Source: Candidatus Zixiibacteriota bacterium (GTDB lineage Bacteria; Zixibacteria; MSB-5A5; GN15; JAAZOE01). Taken from it: a stretch of 64,000 nt of DNA. The translations under genes were made by a program, and so were the position numbers. The stretch covers positions 81,396-145,395 of the forward strand of contig JAGLON010000033.1 in the NCBI GenBank assembly GCA_023138975.1, in the 5' to 3' direction. This document shows positions 36,675 to 46,095 of the stretch, in pieces; within the stretch, counting starts at the first letter, position 1, and every line of letters starts with the position of its first letter. Below the pieces are notes generated by a model. The model was not told the DNA's origin and did not search any database. It saw only the letters and a program-made list of their open reading frames with translations.

Positions 36675-39590
36675 ATGAAATTTACGACTTCCCAAAAGAT
36701 GATTACTCTGCTGACTTCGGTCATTCTCTTTTCCGGTGTATTGGCACAGGCAACTGTTCCTCAGTCGGTCAAGAATATAGTTGAAAGCCGGGTTGATTCC
36801 TCAATTATAGAAGTACTCCTTAGTTTCGATAATGACCTTGATCTTGCTGCCGTCAAAATGACTTCAATGAAAAAGAAGCAGTCCCGAGTCGAAACTTATT
36901 ATGAAGTAATGAACCGCCTTGAAAATAACCGCAAGAATCTCGAAAACCAGATTGCTCCGCTTCTTACTAATATGCAGGCTGAAGGCTCTATAGAATCTTT
37001 CCGCTTTTTTACCGTTTCCAAGACAGTCCTCGTTCGTACCCGCGTCGATAACATTGATAATTTGACAGCTCTTCCGGGAGTGGAATTAATCAATCTTAAC
37101 TCCAAGGTTTCGCTGATTGAACCGGTGGAAAACACTGACGCTGAAAAGTCTCCGTCTCTGGTAATCTCCAATAGCTCTTTACAGGCTCTCAATGTTTCTG
37201 CTCTTTGGGCACAGGGTTATACTGGTGAAGGCTCTGTAATTTGTTCTTTTGATACCGGTGTTGATGGTGATCATCCGATGCTTTCTTCCAAGTGGCGCGG
37301 AAATAACGGCGGGTCGGCCTCAAGTCATTGGTTTGCCCCTCGCGGTGATTCTCTACCGTACGACAATCTTGGTCATGGCTCTCATACAATGGGTGTTATG
37401 GTCGGTTCAACTGACACTGATACTATCGGTGTTGCTCCCGGAGCACAGTGGATATCCGCGGCTGTTATTGATCAGGGTGCTAACTTTTCAACGACTATAG
37501 CCGATATTCTGGATGCTTTTGAATGGGCTTTGAACCCCGATGGCGATATCAATACGACGAATGATGTCCCGGATGTTATTAATAGCAGCTGGGGTGTTCC
37601 GAATACAATTTATGACGAATGCAATAATACTTTCTGGACTGCCATAGATAATGTTGAAGCGGCCGGTATCGTAACAATCTTCGCCGCTGGTAATGAAGGT
37701 CCTAACCCGTCCACGATTCGCAATCCGGCTGACCGTGCCAGCTCTCCGCTGAATGCTATGTCGGTAGGTGCGGTTGACGCGCTTACTGAAACCGTTGCTG
37801 ATTTTTCAAGCCGCGGCCCCTCGATTTGTAACGGAGCCATCAAGCCGGAAATAGTAGCTCCCGGCGTCAGTATCTATTCTTCTTATAAAGATGGCGGCTA
37901 CAAGTCTATGTCCGGAACTTCGATGGCGGCTCCGTTTATTTCCGGGATTGTCGCCTTAATGCGTCAGTATAATCCGGAAGCTACCGTTGAGCAGATTAAA
38001 AATGCTCTGATTTCCGCTGCCCGCGATCTTGGTCCTCTCGGTGAAGACAATGCCTATGGTCACGGTATCGTAGATGCGGCCAGAGTTCTTGAATTCCTGC
38101 CAGCTCCGACAACTCCTCAAATCTATGTTGTAAGCCATCAGGTAAATGCTGACGGAGATTCTTTCGCTGACCCCGGTGAAGATGCCGATATTACATTGAC
38201 TCTCCGTGAATCAACCAAGCAGGTTAGTGCCGTTGACGTTTGGTTAACCTCAGGTTCTTCCTCGATTACAATAAGTAATGATACCATTCGGTTTACCTTT
38301 GACGGCGGCTCCGATTTTGCTCTTAGTCCTTATCCGTTTGCATTGAGTGTATCAGATTCTGCCATCTCCGGCAAGTCGGTTATAATAGATGTCAATATTC
38401 AAATCCCGGGAAGCGCTGAATTTGATACCCGTACGATTTCACTGATGATAGGTCATGTCGCGCCGGGGCGTATCTTTACCAGTACCGGAAACTCACTGAC
38501 GATTTCCGCGTCTGAGTTCGGCCAGTACGGATTTGGAACCGGTTCAATATATCAGGCGGGTGGCGAAGGTTTTCGTTTTAACAGCAGCAGCAATCTCTTG
38601 TATGAAGGCGGTCTGATACTAGCGCGTAGTCCGCAAATGGTTTCCGATGGTATTCGCGATTCTCTCGGCCTATTCAAAGAATCCAATTTTATGCCCAGCG
38701 CCGGCAATGATATTCAGGAAATAGCCGCTAGTAATGAAGTGGTCGTGGCCAAGTTTACCGACGGTGATGCCACTTTACCGATTCCGGTTACAGTGGAGCA
38801 GACTATCTGGACATCAGATGAGAATTTTACAATTATAGAATTTGAATTCACTAATCCTATGCCTGAGCGTCTTGATCGTCTGGCTGCCGGTCTGTTCTTT
38901 GATTTTGATATGGACTCTCAAGGCGATATGATTGGTTTCGATACTCTGATGGGTCTACTATACCAGTATGACGCTTCCGAAAACATGTATGTCGGGATAA
39001 TAGGACTTTCGACCGGAGATTTCAACTTTACAGCCGGTACAAACGGTGATTCAAAGGTCGGATTTACGACAGCGAGTAAATTCGGTTTGGCAAATACTCA
39101 AGGTATCCAGTTATCCGGTTCCGGTACCGCCGATTGGTATTTTACAGCTTCTCAGATTTACGGAGGATTGGATGCTTTTGGTAATACTAAGTTCACTGTC
39201 GCCTTAGTTGCCGCCAATAATCTGAATGAGCTTCGTCAGGCCGCCGAAGCGGCTCTGAGTGACTATGGGGCATACCTTGATGTTGATGATGTGATTACAT
39301 CATTGCCGACCGAAATGGAGCTTTCCCAGAATTACCCGAATCCGTTTAATCCGAGAACGACAATTCAGTTTGCTCTTAAGGCAGCTCAGCACGTCACTCT
39401 GGAAGTTTATAATATTACCGGACAACGGGTAAAGACTTTATTCGATGATTTCGCTCTGGCCGGTCAAAACAGCGTTGAATGGGACGGTAACGATAATTAC
39501 GGTCAGCAAACCGCCTCAGGAGTTTATTTCTATCGCCTTACCTCAGAAAACGGAATGAGCTCTACGAAAAAAATGATTCTTCTCAAATAA
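36675..39590 (+). CDS. Secreted subtilisin-like serine protease (S8) with C-terminal sorting domain
   Basis: 971 residues. A signal peptide (ending near 'GVLAQA') precedes a propeptide (~28-150) and the S8 catalytic domain (~180-480). The triad is complete: Asp193 in 'SFDTGVDGDHP', His234 in 'GHGSHTMG', Ser416 in 'SGTSMAAPF', with the oxyanion-type Asn in 'AAGNEGP'. Beta domains follow. The last ~90 residues, from 'MELSQNYPNPFNPRTTIQFA' to 'KKMILLK', are a type-A type-IX sorting-domain-like module. It is strongly expressed in appearance: GAGGAGG ribosome site and a terminator right after. It probably digests extracellular protein, which would fit with the N-glycan operon ~11 kb upstream, though that link is inference. 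Confidence 0.93.
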   Translation: MKFTTSQKMITLLTSVILFSGVLAQATVPQSVKNIVESRVDSSIIEVLLSFDNDLDLAAVKMTSMKKKQSRVETYYEVMNRLENNRKNLENQIAPLLTNMQAEGSIESFRFFTVSKTVLVRTRVDNIDNLTALPGVELINLNSKVSLIEPVENTDAEKSPSLVISNSSLQALNVSALWAQGYTGEGSVICSFDTGVDGDHPMLSSKWRGNNGGSASSHWFAPRGDSLPYDNLGHGSHTMGVMVGSTDTDTIGVAPGAQWISAAVIDQGANFSTTIADILDAFEWALNPDGDINTTNDVPDVINSSWGVPNTIYDECNNTFWTAIDNVEAAGIVTIFAAGNEGPNPSTIRNPADRASSPLNAMSVGAVDALTETVADFSSRGPSICNGAIKPEIVAPGVSIYSSYKDGGYKSMSGTSMAAPFISGIVALMRQYNPEATVEQIKNALISAARDLGPLGEDNAYGHGIVDAARVLEFLPAPTTPQIYVVSHQVNADGDSFADPGEDADITLTLRESTKQVSAVDVWLTSGSSSITISNDTIRFTFDGGSDFALSPYPFALSVSDSAISGKSVIIDVNIQIPGSAEFDTRTISLMIGHVAPGRIFTSTGNSLTISASEFGQYGFGTGSIYQAGGEGFRFNSSSNLLYEGGLILARSPQMVSDGIRDSLGLFKESNFMPSAGNDIQEIAASNEVVVAKFTDGDATLPIPVTVEQTIWTSDENFTIIEFEFTNPMPERLDRLAAGLFFDFDMDSQGDMIGFDTLMGLLYQYDASENMYVGIIGLSTGDFNFTAGTNGDSKVGFTTASKFGLANTQGIQLSGSGTADWYFTASQIYGGLDAFGNTKFTVALVAANNLNELRQAAEAALSDYGAYLDVDDVITSLPTEMELSQNYPNPFNPRTTIQFALKAAQHVTLEVYNITGQRVKTLFDDFALAGQNSVEWDGNDNYGQQTASGVYFYRLTSENGMSSTKKMILLK

Positions 39591-39614
39591 GGTAGTTCCC
39601 AACCTTTGAGAATA

Positions 39615-39643
39615 AACCCGCCACCCCCTCCGGCGGGTTTTTT
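39615..39643 (+). terminator. Intrinsic terminator after the subtilase gene
   Basis: AACCCGCC (39615-39622) pairs with GGCGGGTT (39632-39639), continuing into a T-run. Confidence 0.85.
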
Positions 39644-39677
39644 ATTTCCCAGAGCTTCTTCAATTTCCAGTTCCAAA

Positions 39678-39706
39678 TTGACACGGGACAAAAAGTAGCG
39701 TATTAT
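39678..39706 (+). promoter_or_regulatory. Consensus promoter of the eleven-gene housekeeping operon
   Basis: TTGACA (39678-39683), exactly 17 bp, TATTAT (39701-39706). GGAGG (39718-39722) and the first ATG (39727) follow directly, giving a very short leader. Confidence 0.8.
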
Positions 39707-39726
39707 TCTCCATAATTGGAGGTTTT

Positions 39727-40545
39727 ATGCTATTAGGCGGCCGTTTGCTATTGGGCCAATACAAACCCGGCGATGGATTACTTTACCGGCTCGACCCGAG
39801 GAGTAAAATTCTTATCGTCATAATGATAATGCTGGCCGTTCTAATGCAAACTTCAATAGTCTTTTACGCTATTTTGATTGCCAGCCTGTTTTCATGGCTT
39901 TTTTTTAGTGGTCCGGGCTGGAGCCAGATATCGGGCAACCTAAAACCAATTTTCTGGCTGATTCTATTTACGGCATTGATTCATTTGGTTTTTTCCGGTA
40001 AGAGTGATCCCCAAAAGCTGATATCTATTTACTCCTTTTCTATCAGCAAGACAGCGGTTCTGATGGCCATCACGTTTTCCATGAGAATTTTGATATTCGT
40101 CCTGTCAACCTTTCTCATTTCACTAACAACCAGCCCCATGGCAGTTTCCGAAGGCATTATTTCATTGATAAAACCGCTTAGGCTTGTTAAAATACCCGTA
40201 TATGATTTAGGGATGATTCTCTTTATTGCTCTAAGGTTTATTCCTGTATTATCGAGCGAAATGGAGATGATTCGTAAGGCACAATATATCCGGGGGGTGA
40301 GTTTTTCCGGTAAATGGATGGAGCGGGTAAAAAACTCGGTATCCTTAGTCGTACCGGTCTTCTTCAGCGCCCTACGGCGGGCTGATGATTTATCGATTGC
40401 GATTGAGACCAGAGGGTATAAAAGCGGTCAGCCAAGGAGCTCTTTGAGGCCGTTAAAGTTTTCAGTTTCCGATATACTGGTTTTATCCCTAATTGTAATT
40501 GTCCTGAGTGTGTATATTATTTGGAGTCGCTGGTGGCAGAGCTAG
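39727..40545 (+). CDS. EcfT-like energy-coupling factor transmembrane protein (no ATPase nearby)
   Basis: 272 residues with five to six membrane helices. The family signatures are present: N-terminal 'GDGLLYRLDPRSKILIVI', and the two coupling-helix arginine motifs 'AQYIRGVSF' and 'IETRGYKSG'. EcfT couples ATP-driving EcfA subunits to vitamin-binding S components. Neither ATPase nor S component is in this window, so partners must lie elsewhere or the protein has another role. The gene overlaps truA by 13 bp. An ecfT-truA arrangement is common in Gram-positive genomes, where EcfA genes come first; here only the tail of that arrangement remains. Confidence 0.8.
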   Translation: MLLGGRLLLGQYKPGDGLLYRLDPRSKILIVIMIMLAVLMQTSIVFYAILIASLFSWLFFSGPGWSQISGNLKPIFWLILFTALIHLVFSGKSDPQKLISIYSFSISKTAVLMAITFSMRILIFVLSTFLISLTTSPMAVSEGIISLIKPLRLVKIPVYDLGMILFIALRFIPVLSSEMEMIRKAQYIRGVSFSGKWMERVKNSVSLVVPVFFSALRRADDLSIAIETRGYKSGQPRSSLRPLKFSVSDILVLSLIVIVLSVYIIWSRWWQS

Positions 40546-41273
40546 AACGCAATATTAAGCTGATTGTTGAATACAACGGCTCCGAGTATGCCGGTTGGCA
40601 GCGTCAGCCCAATGATAACACTGTCCAGGGTGAAATTGAGATGGCCTTACAGAATTTGACGAAGCAAAAAACGGCTATGTATGCAGCCGGGCGAACCGAT
40701 GCCGGAGTACACGCGCTCGGTCAGGTCGTTAATTTTAGTTTTAATAACGTTTTACCGGTACAAAAAATCCGTGATGCCTTGAATTTTTACCTGCCAAATG
40801 ATATATTGATACGTTCTGTAGAAGAGGTTCCGCCCGATTTTCATGCTCGGTACAATGCAGTTTCACGGCGGTACCAATATTTAGTAGGTCTGGAAAAATC
40901 AGCCCTCTACCGTAATATGCGGTGGGAGTTGAGTTTTCCTGTTGATTATGATTTGTTAGTTGAGGCGGCTGAGTATATTAAAGGTGAACATGACTTCGCG
41001 ACATTCTGCGTAGTTAGTTCACAAAAAGAAAATAACAATTGCATTGTCTATCAATCTGAATGGACAAAGCTGGATAAAGCGCTGAAATATGAAATAACCG
41101 CCAATCGGTTTCTTCATTCGATGATACGCTCATTAGTTGGATTAATGATAAGTCTGGCTAATGGAAAAATCAATTTTCAGCGATTTAAAGAAGTTTTTAA
41201 TAGCGGTGATCATACCGCTCTGCCAAAAATAGCCCCGGCCCGAGGCCTTTGCCTGGTTGGAGTAGAGTACTGA
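40533..41273 (+). CDS. truA: tRNA pseudouridine(38-40) synthase
   Basis: 246 residues from GTG 40533, which has GGAG at good spacing; an in-frame TTG 12 bp upstream is possible. 'YNGSEYAGWQRQPNDNTVQG' and 'AGRTDAGVHALGQV', with catalytic Asp56, identify TruA; 'NRFLHSMIRSLVG' is the C-terminal motif. It modifies uridines 38-40 of the anticodon arm. It overlaps the ecfT-like gene by 13 bp and is followed after 14 bp by the transaldolase-like gene. Confidence 0.95.
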   Translation: MAELERNIKLIVEYNGSEYAGWQRQPNDNTVQGEIEMALQNLTKQKTAMYAAGRTDAGVHALGQVVNFSFNNVLPVQKIRDALNFYLPNDILIRSVEEVPPDFHARYNAVSRRYQYLVGLEKSALYRNMRWELSFPVDYDLLVEAAEYIKGEHDFATFCVVSSQKENNNCIVYQSEWTKLDKALKYEITANRFLHSMIRSLVGLMISLANGKINFQRFKEVFNSGDHTALPKIAPARGLCLVGVEY

Positions 41274-41287
41274 TATAAGGAGTAAGC

Positions 41288-41935
41288 ATGAAGTTTTTCA
41301 TTGATACAGCTAACCTGGACGAGATCCAACAAGCTGCTGAAATGGGTATTTTAGACGGCGTTACTACCAATCCGTCACTTATGGCAAAAGAAAAAGGATC
41401 ATTCAAAGAAATTCTGGCCGAGATATGTAAGATCGTCCCCGGTTCAGTTTCGGCTGAAGTCGTTTCAATGGACGCTGAAGGAATGATCAAAGAGGGCAAA
41501 GAGCTCGCCAAGATCGCCGATAATATCACAATTAAAATTCCGACAATTCTTGAAGGCCTCAAGGCGATTAAATCTCTAACGGCCGAAGGCATTGAGACCA
41601 ACGCTACGCTAGTCTTCAGCCCAATGCAGGGGCTTATGGTTGCCAAAGCCGGTGCTACCTATGCCTCGCCGTTTGTCGGACGTCTCGATGATATCTCGCA
41701 TAACGGCATGCATTTAATTGAGCAGCTTGTTGTTATTTATGAAAACTACAATTTACCAACTCAAGTCCTGGTTGCATCCGTCAGGAGTACTCAGCATGTG
41801 GTTCAATCTGCCCTGATGGGCGCGCATGTCTGTACCATTCCATTCAAGGTTTTATCACAGTTGATAAAACATCCGCTAACCGACAGCGGGTTGGAAAAAT
41901 TCTTAGCCGATTGGAAAAAAGTAAACAAGGGATAA
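41288..41935 (+). CDS. Transaldolase / fructose-6-phosphate aldolase family protein
   Basis: 215 residues, the size of the small TalC/FSA-type transaldolases. '[13 protein letters not shown]' and '[12 protein letters not shown]' open the barrel; Lys83 in 'ITIKIP' is the Schiff-base lysine; '[10 protein letters not shown]' follows. It has the ribosome site AAGGAG. The small family includes true transaldolases of the pentose phosphate pathway and fructose-6-phosphate aldolases, which differ by a few active-site residues that I could not resolve safely. The purB start lies 1 bp downstream. Confidence 0.92.
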   Translation: MKFFIDTANLDEIQQAAEMGILDGVTTNPSLMAKEKGSFKEILAEICKIVPGSVSAEVVSMDAEGMIKEGKELAKIADNITIKIPTILEGLKAIKSLTAEGIETNATLVFSPMQGLMVAKAGATYASPFVGRLDDISHNGMHLIEQLVVIYENYNLPTQVLVASVRSTQHVVQSALMGAHVCTIPFKVLSQLIKHPLTDSGLEKFLADWKKVNKG

Positions 41936-41936
41936 T

Positions 41937-43226
41937 ATGATTGATCGATACACTCTCCCCGAGATGGGAGCGATTTGGACCGAAGAGAATAAATTCCGCA
42001 GCTGGCTGAAGGTAGAAGTAGCGGCCAGCCGGGCTTTATCTAATTTAGGGATAATCCCCAAAAAAGCCTTTCGTAATATTGAGAAAAAGGCCGATTTTAG
42101 GGTTAAACGAATAGATAAAATTGAAGCGAAAGTTGATCATGATGTTATCGCTTTTCTAACATCAGTCGCTGAATTTGTTGGAGAGGACGCCAAGTATATT
42201 CATTATGGGATGACCTCTTCCGATGTGCTCGACACCGCTATGGGGCTGCGGATGAAAGAAGCGTCAGAGTTGATTGACAAGAAAATAGTCAAAACTCTTT
42301 CCGAAATTAGAAAATTAGCTCGCCGCCATAAAATGACACCCTGTATCGGACGAACTCATGGCGTCTTTGCCGAACCAACCAGTCTTGGGTTGAAATTTGC
42401 CATATGGTACACCGAGCTCAAACGAGCCCGTACAAGATTTAAAGCCGCCACTGAAGAAATTTCAGTCGGCAAAATATCCGGAGCCGTTGGAAACTTCGCC
42501 AACCTCGATCCTATCGTCGAGACAAAAGTTTGCCGGGAGTTAAAACTGAAACCGGCCGAGGTTTCGACCCAGATTATTCAAAGAGACCGATACGCTGCAT
42601 ATCTGTCCTCGATAGCCCTGATGGCGTCTTCGCTCGAAAAATTCGCCACTGAGATTAGAAACTTGCAGCGTAGTGAAATTGGCGAGCTGCAGGAAGGGTT
42701 TGCCAAAGGACAAAAGGGCTCGTCGGCCATGCCCCATAAGAAAAACCCGATTACTGCCGAAAGAGTCGCGGGCTTGTCCCGGATACTGCGAGGAAACGCC
42801 TTGGCCGGAATGGAAAACGTCGCCTTATGGCACGAGCGCGATATTACGCACAGTTCGGTTGAGCGGATAATCATTCCCGATAGCTGTATTTTGATTGACT
42901 ATGTTCTCCATAAGTTTATCGGGGTGCTGTCCAATCTTATTGTCAACAAGAAGAAGATGTATGATAATATCTACATGACCGGAGGTCTGGTTTTTTCACA
43001 AAGACTGCTTCTTAAGCTGGCCGGTCCGGTTGGCAGCAGGGAAATAGCCTATCGTATTGTTCAGGATAATGCGATGAAATCACTGAATAGCGATATGACG
43101 TTTATCGAAATTATCAAGACTGATGAACGTGTTACCAAGCATTTATCAGAAAAAGAAATCGATGAATGTTTTGCGTTGGATTATTATCTGCGCAATGTTT
43201 CTAAAGTGTTTAAACGGGTATTTTAA
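41937..43226 (+). CDS. purB: Adenylosuccinate lyase
   Basis: 429 residues, standard length. The fumarase/aspartase signature 'GSSAMPHKKNP' is intact, as are 'YGMTSSDVLDTA' and 'IGRTHGVFAEPTSLG'. The enzyme acts twice in purine synthesis, releasing fumarate from SAICAR and from adenylosuccinate. It shares the operon with purS and purQ further down. It begins 1 bp after the transaldolase-like gene and ends 1 bp before psd. Confidence 0.97.
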   Translation: MIDRYTLPEMGAIWTEENKFRSWLKVEVAASRALSNLGIIPKKAFRNIEKKADFRVKRIDKIEAKVDHDVIAFLTSVAEFVGEDAKYIHYGMTSSDVLDTAMGLRMKEASELIDKKIVKTLSEIRKLARRHKMTPCIGRTHGVFAEPTSLGLKFAIWYTELKRARTRFKAATEEISVGKISGAVGNFANLDPIVETKVCRELKLKPAEVSTQIIQRDRYAAYLSSIALMASSLEKFATEIRNLQRSEIGELQEGFAKGQKGSSAMPHKKNPITAERVAGLSRILRGNALAGMENVALWHERDITHSSVERIIIPDSCILIDYVLHKFIGVLSNLIVNKKKMYDNIYMTGGLVFSQRLLLKLAGPVGSREIAYRIVQDNAMKSLNSDMTFIEIIKTDERVTKHLSEKEIDECFALDYYLRNVSKVFKRVF

Positions 43227-43227
43227 A

Positions 43228-43872
43228 ATGACAATCGCCAAAGAAGGCATACCTTTTATCACCGGGACACTGGTTCCCGGGCTGATTCTGATGGGATTAT
43301 ATCCGGTTCACGGCATGAATATACTCTTGATACCAGGGATTATTCTAATGCTGTTAGGTGTCTTTTGTACAGCCTTCTTTAGAAATCCGAACCGAAAGAT
43401 TCCAATCGATGATTCTGTCTTAGTTTCACCAGCCGACGGAAAAGTCATCAACGTCCTTGAGGTTAACGATGAGTATGTCGGTGAAGCCATTCGGGTTGAT
43501 ATTTTTCTTTCTGTTTTCGACGTTCACTTAAACCGAATTCCCACAGCCGGAAACGTCGATTTTGTAAAGTATCGTCCGGGGAAGTTTGCCGCCGCCTTCA
43601 GGGATAAAGCACATGAGGATAATGAGAAAACTGATATCGGGATTTCCGGTGATAATGGCAAATTCCGGGTTGCGCAAATTGCTGGCCTTATTGCCCGAAG
43701 AATCGTATGTTATGTAAAGGAAACTGAAACGGTGCGCAAGGGCCAGTTATACGGCATGATACGCTTCGGTTCAAGAACTGAGCTGACCTTTCCCAGGAAT
43801 TACGAAGCCTGTGTCAAGGTTGGAGATAGAGTTAAAGGCGGCGAGTCTATTATTGGGAAACTGAAATCATAA
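43228..43872 (+). CDS. psd: Phosphatidylserine decarboxylase (short, Psd-A type)
   Basis: 214 residues from ATG 43228; the frame also runs upstream inside purB. Two N-terminal membrane segments precede 'RNPNRKIP' and 'VSPADGKVINV'. 'VDIFLSVFDVHLNRIP' and the self-cleavage site 'RFGSRTEL' (Gly181-Ser182), which yields the pyruvoyl group, identify the short Psd family. It makes phosphatidylethanolamine. Its stop overlaps the start of pssA by one base (TAATG), so the two consecutive steps are coupled. Confidence 0.95.
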   Translation: MTIAKEGIPFITGTLVPGLILMGLYPVHGMNILLIPGIILMLLGVFCTAFFRNPNRKIPIDDSVLVSPADGKVINVLEVNDEYVGEAIRVDIFLSVFDVHLNRIPTAGNVDFVKYRPGKFAAAFRDKAHEDNEKTDIGISGDNGKFRVAQIAGLIARRIVCYVKETETVRKGQLYGMIRFGSRTELTFPRNYEACVKVGDRVKGGESIIGKLKS

Positions 43873-44591
43873 TGGCCAACTATCGTCCCATATTTCCAGG
43901 TGTCTTTACTGTCGGTAGTATTTTTTGCGGTTTTTTATCGATTATATCCGCAGCCGAGGGAGATCCTAATACAGCGGCATGGCTGATACTCCTGGCGGCG
44001 TTTCTGGACGGTCTTGACGGAAAAGTAGCGCGCTTATCGGGCGGAGTTTCCGATTTGGGCAAAGAGCTTGACTCGCTGGCTGATTTCCTGTCATTTGGGA
44101 TTGCTCCGGCTTTTTTAGTTTATACCTTCAAGCTCAATGCTTTCGGTAAGTGGGGCTGGATTATCGGCCTGGTTTACATTACTGCTTCGGGCTATCGTCT
44201 GGCTCGGTACAATCTCCTGGCGACCTCGGAAGAAAAAGGAAATTTCCTCGGACTACCGGTTCCAGTGGCGGCGGTTACATTAGCGGGGTATGTTTTATTT
44301 TGCTATGAAGTGTGGGGCAGTCTTGAATATCATGAGTACCTGATATCGTTTATGCTAATCTTTGCGGGATTAATGGTTTCTCAAGTGGAATATGACGCGA
44401 TTCCGGATAGTTTTAATACTCGCGAAAACAGAATAAAACTGTTATATATTGTCGCATTAGCGCTGGCGGTGATTTTCAAGCCGCGCTTGTTGATTTTTCC
44501 GTTGTTTGTATTATACATCGGCAGCGGGCTGTTTAGAGAAGCGAAACGAATAATTAAAACAGCCGCCGGAAATTCCGGCAACGGAGTATAA
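43872..44591 (+). CDS. pssA: CDP-diacylglycerol-serine O-phosphatidyltransferase
   Basis: 239 residues with about seven membrane helices. The CDP-alcohol phosphotransferase motif is complete in 'DGLDGKVARLSGGVSDLGKE' followed by 'LDSLAD'. It makes phosphatidylserine, the substrate of the preceding Psd. The C-terminal helices are typical of type II PssA. It overlaps psd by one base. Confidence 0.95.
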   Translation: MANYRPIFPGVFTVGSIFCGFLSIISAAEGDPNTAAWLILLAAFLDGLDGKVARLSGGVSDLGKELDSLADFLSFGIAPAFLVYTFKLNAFGKWGWIIGLVYITASGYRLARYNLLATSEEKGNFLGLPVPVAAVTLAGYVLFCYEVWGSLEYHEYLISFMLIFAGLMVSQVEYDAIPDSFNTRENRIKLLYIVALALAVIFKPRLLIFPLFVLYIGSGLFREAKRIIKTAAGNSGNGV

Positions 44592-44621
44592 AGACAGGTT
44601 GGTTTTAGAAAGGGTGAGAAG

Positions 44622-44864
44622 TTGAGTAAGTCAAAAGCTATAGTGTATATTCGCCTTAAGGAAGGCGTTCTTGATCCGCAGGGAAAAACTATCGCTCATG
44701 CTATGAGTAATATGGGGTATACCGAATTTGAATCGGTTCGCAGCGGCCGTTTTTTTGAGCTTGAATGCGAAACTCGACCCGATCTTGAAAAGCGTATCGA
44801 TGAAATATCAAGAAAATTACTTTCGAATCCTATTATCGAAACTTATCGAGTGGAAATGGTATAA
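44622..44864 (+). CDS. purS: Phosphoribosylformylglycinamidine synthase subunit PurS
   Basis: 80 residues, the normal PurS size. It starts at a TTG (44622) just after AGGGTGAGAAG; no better start is available. 'IRLKEGVLDPQGKTI' and 'RSGRFFELE' are PurS signatures. PurS bridges PurQ and PurL. Its stop overlaps the purQ start by one base. purL is not in this window. Confidence 0.95.
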   Translation: MSKSKAIVYIRLKEGVLDPQGKTIAHAMSNMGYTEFESVRSGRFFELECETRPDLEKRIDEISRKLLSNPIIETYRVEMV

Positions 44865-45574
44865 TGAAATTCGGTGTAGTGACATTCCCGGGTTCAAATG
44901 GCGATTATGATTCATATACCGCCGCCAAATTTGTTTTAGGCAAAGAAACGGTATTTCTCTGGCACAAGTCTGCTTCCCTTGAGGGGGCTGACGTTATTAT
45001 TCTTCCGGGAGGCTTCTCCTATGGTGATTATCTCAGGTCCGGAGCTATCGCAAGGTTCTCTCCGATTATGAAATCTGTTATTGCTTTTGCCCAATCGGGC
45101 GGTATCGTAATCGGTTTTTGCAATGGTTTTCAGGTTCTTATGGAATCAGGGCTTTTGCCAGGGGCGCTAATGCGCAACTCGCATTTGCGTTTTCGCCATA
45201 GATTTGTATACCTGAAAACCGAGAATCATAATACGCCTTTTACCAATATGATTCCCGAAGGAAAAACGATTAAAGTACCGATTGCACATGGCGACGGTAA
45301 CTTTTATAATTTTCAGGCAGATGTGGATGAGCTTGAAAAAAATAGTAAAGTGATATTCAGATACTCAGATATGAATGGAAAGATTACTAACGAGGCGAAC
45401 CCAAATGGATCGCTAAATAATATTGCTGGAATCTCAAACCGTGAAGGGAACGTTTTGGGTATGATGCCTCATCCCGAAAGAGCGGTTGAGAGTATCTTAG
45501 GTTCTGACGACGGACTGTTAGTTTTTGACTCTATGGTCAACTATTTGGTGAACAAACCGGCGAAATCAGCGTAA
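44864..45574 (+). CDS. purQ: Phosphoribosylformylglycinamidine synthase glutaminase subunit
   Basis: 236 residues. It is a class I glutamine amidotransferase: nucleophile Cys86 in 'IGFCNGFQVL', 'LPGGFSYGDYLRSGAIA', and 'MMPHPERA' with the catalytic His and Glu. It supplies ammonia to the PurL subunit for FGAM synthesis. It is coupled to purS by a TAATG overlap. Confidence 0.97.
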   Translation: MKFGVVTFPGSNGDYDSYTAAKFVLGKETVFLWHKSASLEGADVIILPGGFSYGDYLRSGAIARFSPIMKSVIAFAQSGGIVIGFCNGFQVLMESGLLPGALMRNSHLRFRHRFVYLKTENHNTPFTNMIPEGKTIKVPIAHGDGNFYNFQADVDELEKNSKVIFRYSDMNGKITNEANPNGSLNNIAGISNREGNVLGMMPHPERAVESILGSDDGLLVFDSMVNYLVNKPAKSA

Positions 45575-45600
45575 AGAATTATTGACAAGTGGAGTAACAT

Positions 45601-45867
45601 GTGAAACGACGCGAAGTGATATTTATTGTAACCGCCTTGATTTTAGGTGCGGTGATTGGTGGGCTGGTCGGAGATATAATCGGCACTTTCCTTCCTCCGG
45701 GAGCCGCTAAAACGCTGTTCTCAAAATCGATACAAATTGGAATAGATACGACCCGTTTTGACTTTTATGCGATTAGTTTTACTTTTGGCCTGATGGTCAA
45801 AATAAATTTTCTATCGGTCTTGACGGTTATCTTAGTTATCGTATATTTCCGTTGGTGGTACCTATAG
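45601..45867 (+). CDS. DUF4321-like small membrane protein
   Basis: 88 residues, with two hydrophobic segments, 'FIVTALILGAVIGGLVG' and 'FLSVLTVILVIVYF'. The pattern with a Gly-rich first helix and a short basic N-terminus (MKRRE) matches the DUF4321 family, which is of unknown function and often lies near housekeeping genes. GTG start preceded by GGAG; the overlapping ATG runs into a stop. It sits between purQ and tatA. Confidence 0.7.
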   Translation: MKRREVIFIVTALILGAVIGGLVGDIIGTFLPPGAAKTLFSKSIQIGIDTTRFDFYAISFTFGLMVKINFLSVLTVILVIVYFRWWYL

Positions 45868-45891
45868 ACCCCGACACGTGGAGGTGTTATT

Positions 45892-46095
45892 ATGATGAGC
45901 ATGCCTGGGTGGGGTGAGCTGTTACTTATCTTTCTGGCAATCCTGCTTTTATTCGGCGCCAAGAGAATTCCCGATATCGCGACCGGTCTGGGACGCGGCA
46001 TACGCGATTTCAAAAAGGCGATAAAAGAAACGAAGGATGAAATAACAAGCGACGACTCTGCAACAGAAAAACTGGAAGATAAAAAAGATGATTAA
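45892..46095 (+). CDS. tatA: Twin-arginine translocase subunit TatA/TatE family
   Basis: 67 residues. A single transmembrane helix ('GELLLIFLAILLLFGAKRIP') is followed by the 'FGAKRIPDIATGLGRGIRDF' amphipathic helix and a charged tail, the standard TatA pattern. It forms the protein-conducting ring for folded twin-arginine substrates. tatB and tatC are not nearby. It overlaps the next gene by 8 bp. Confidence 0.93.
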   Translation: MMSMPGWGELLLIFLAILLLFGAKRIPDIATGLGRGIRDFKKAIKETKDEITSDDSATEKLEDKKDD

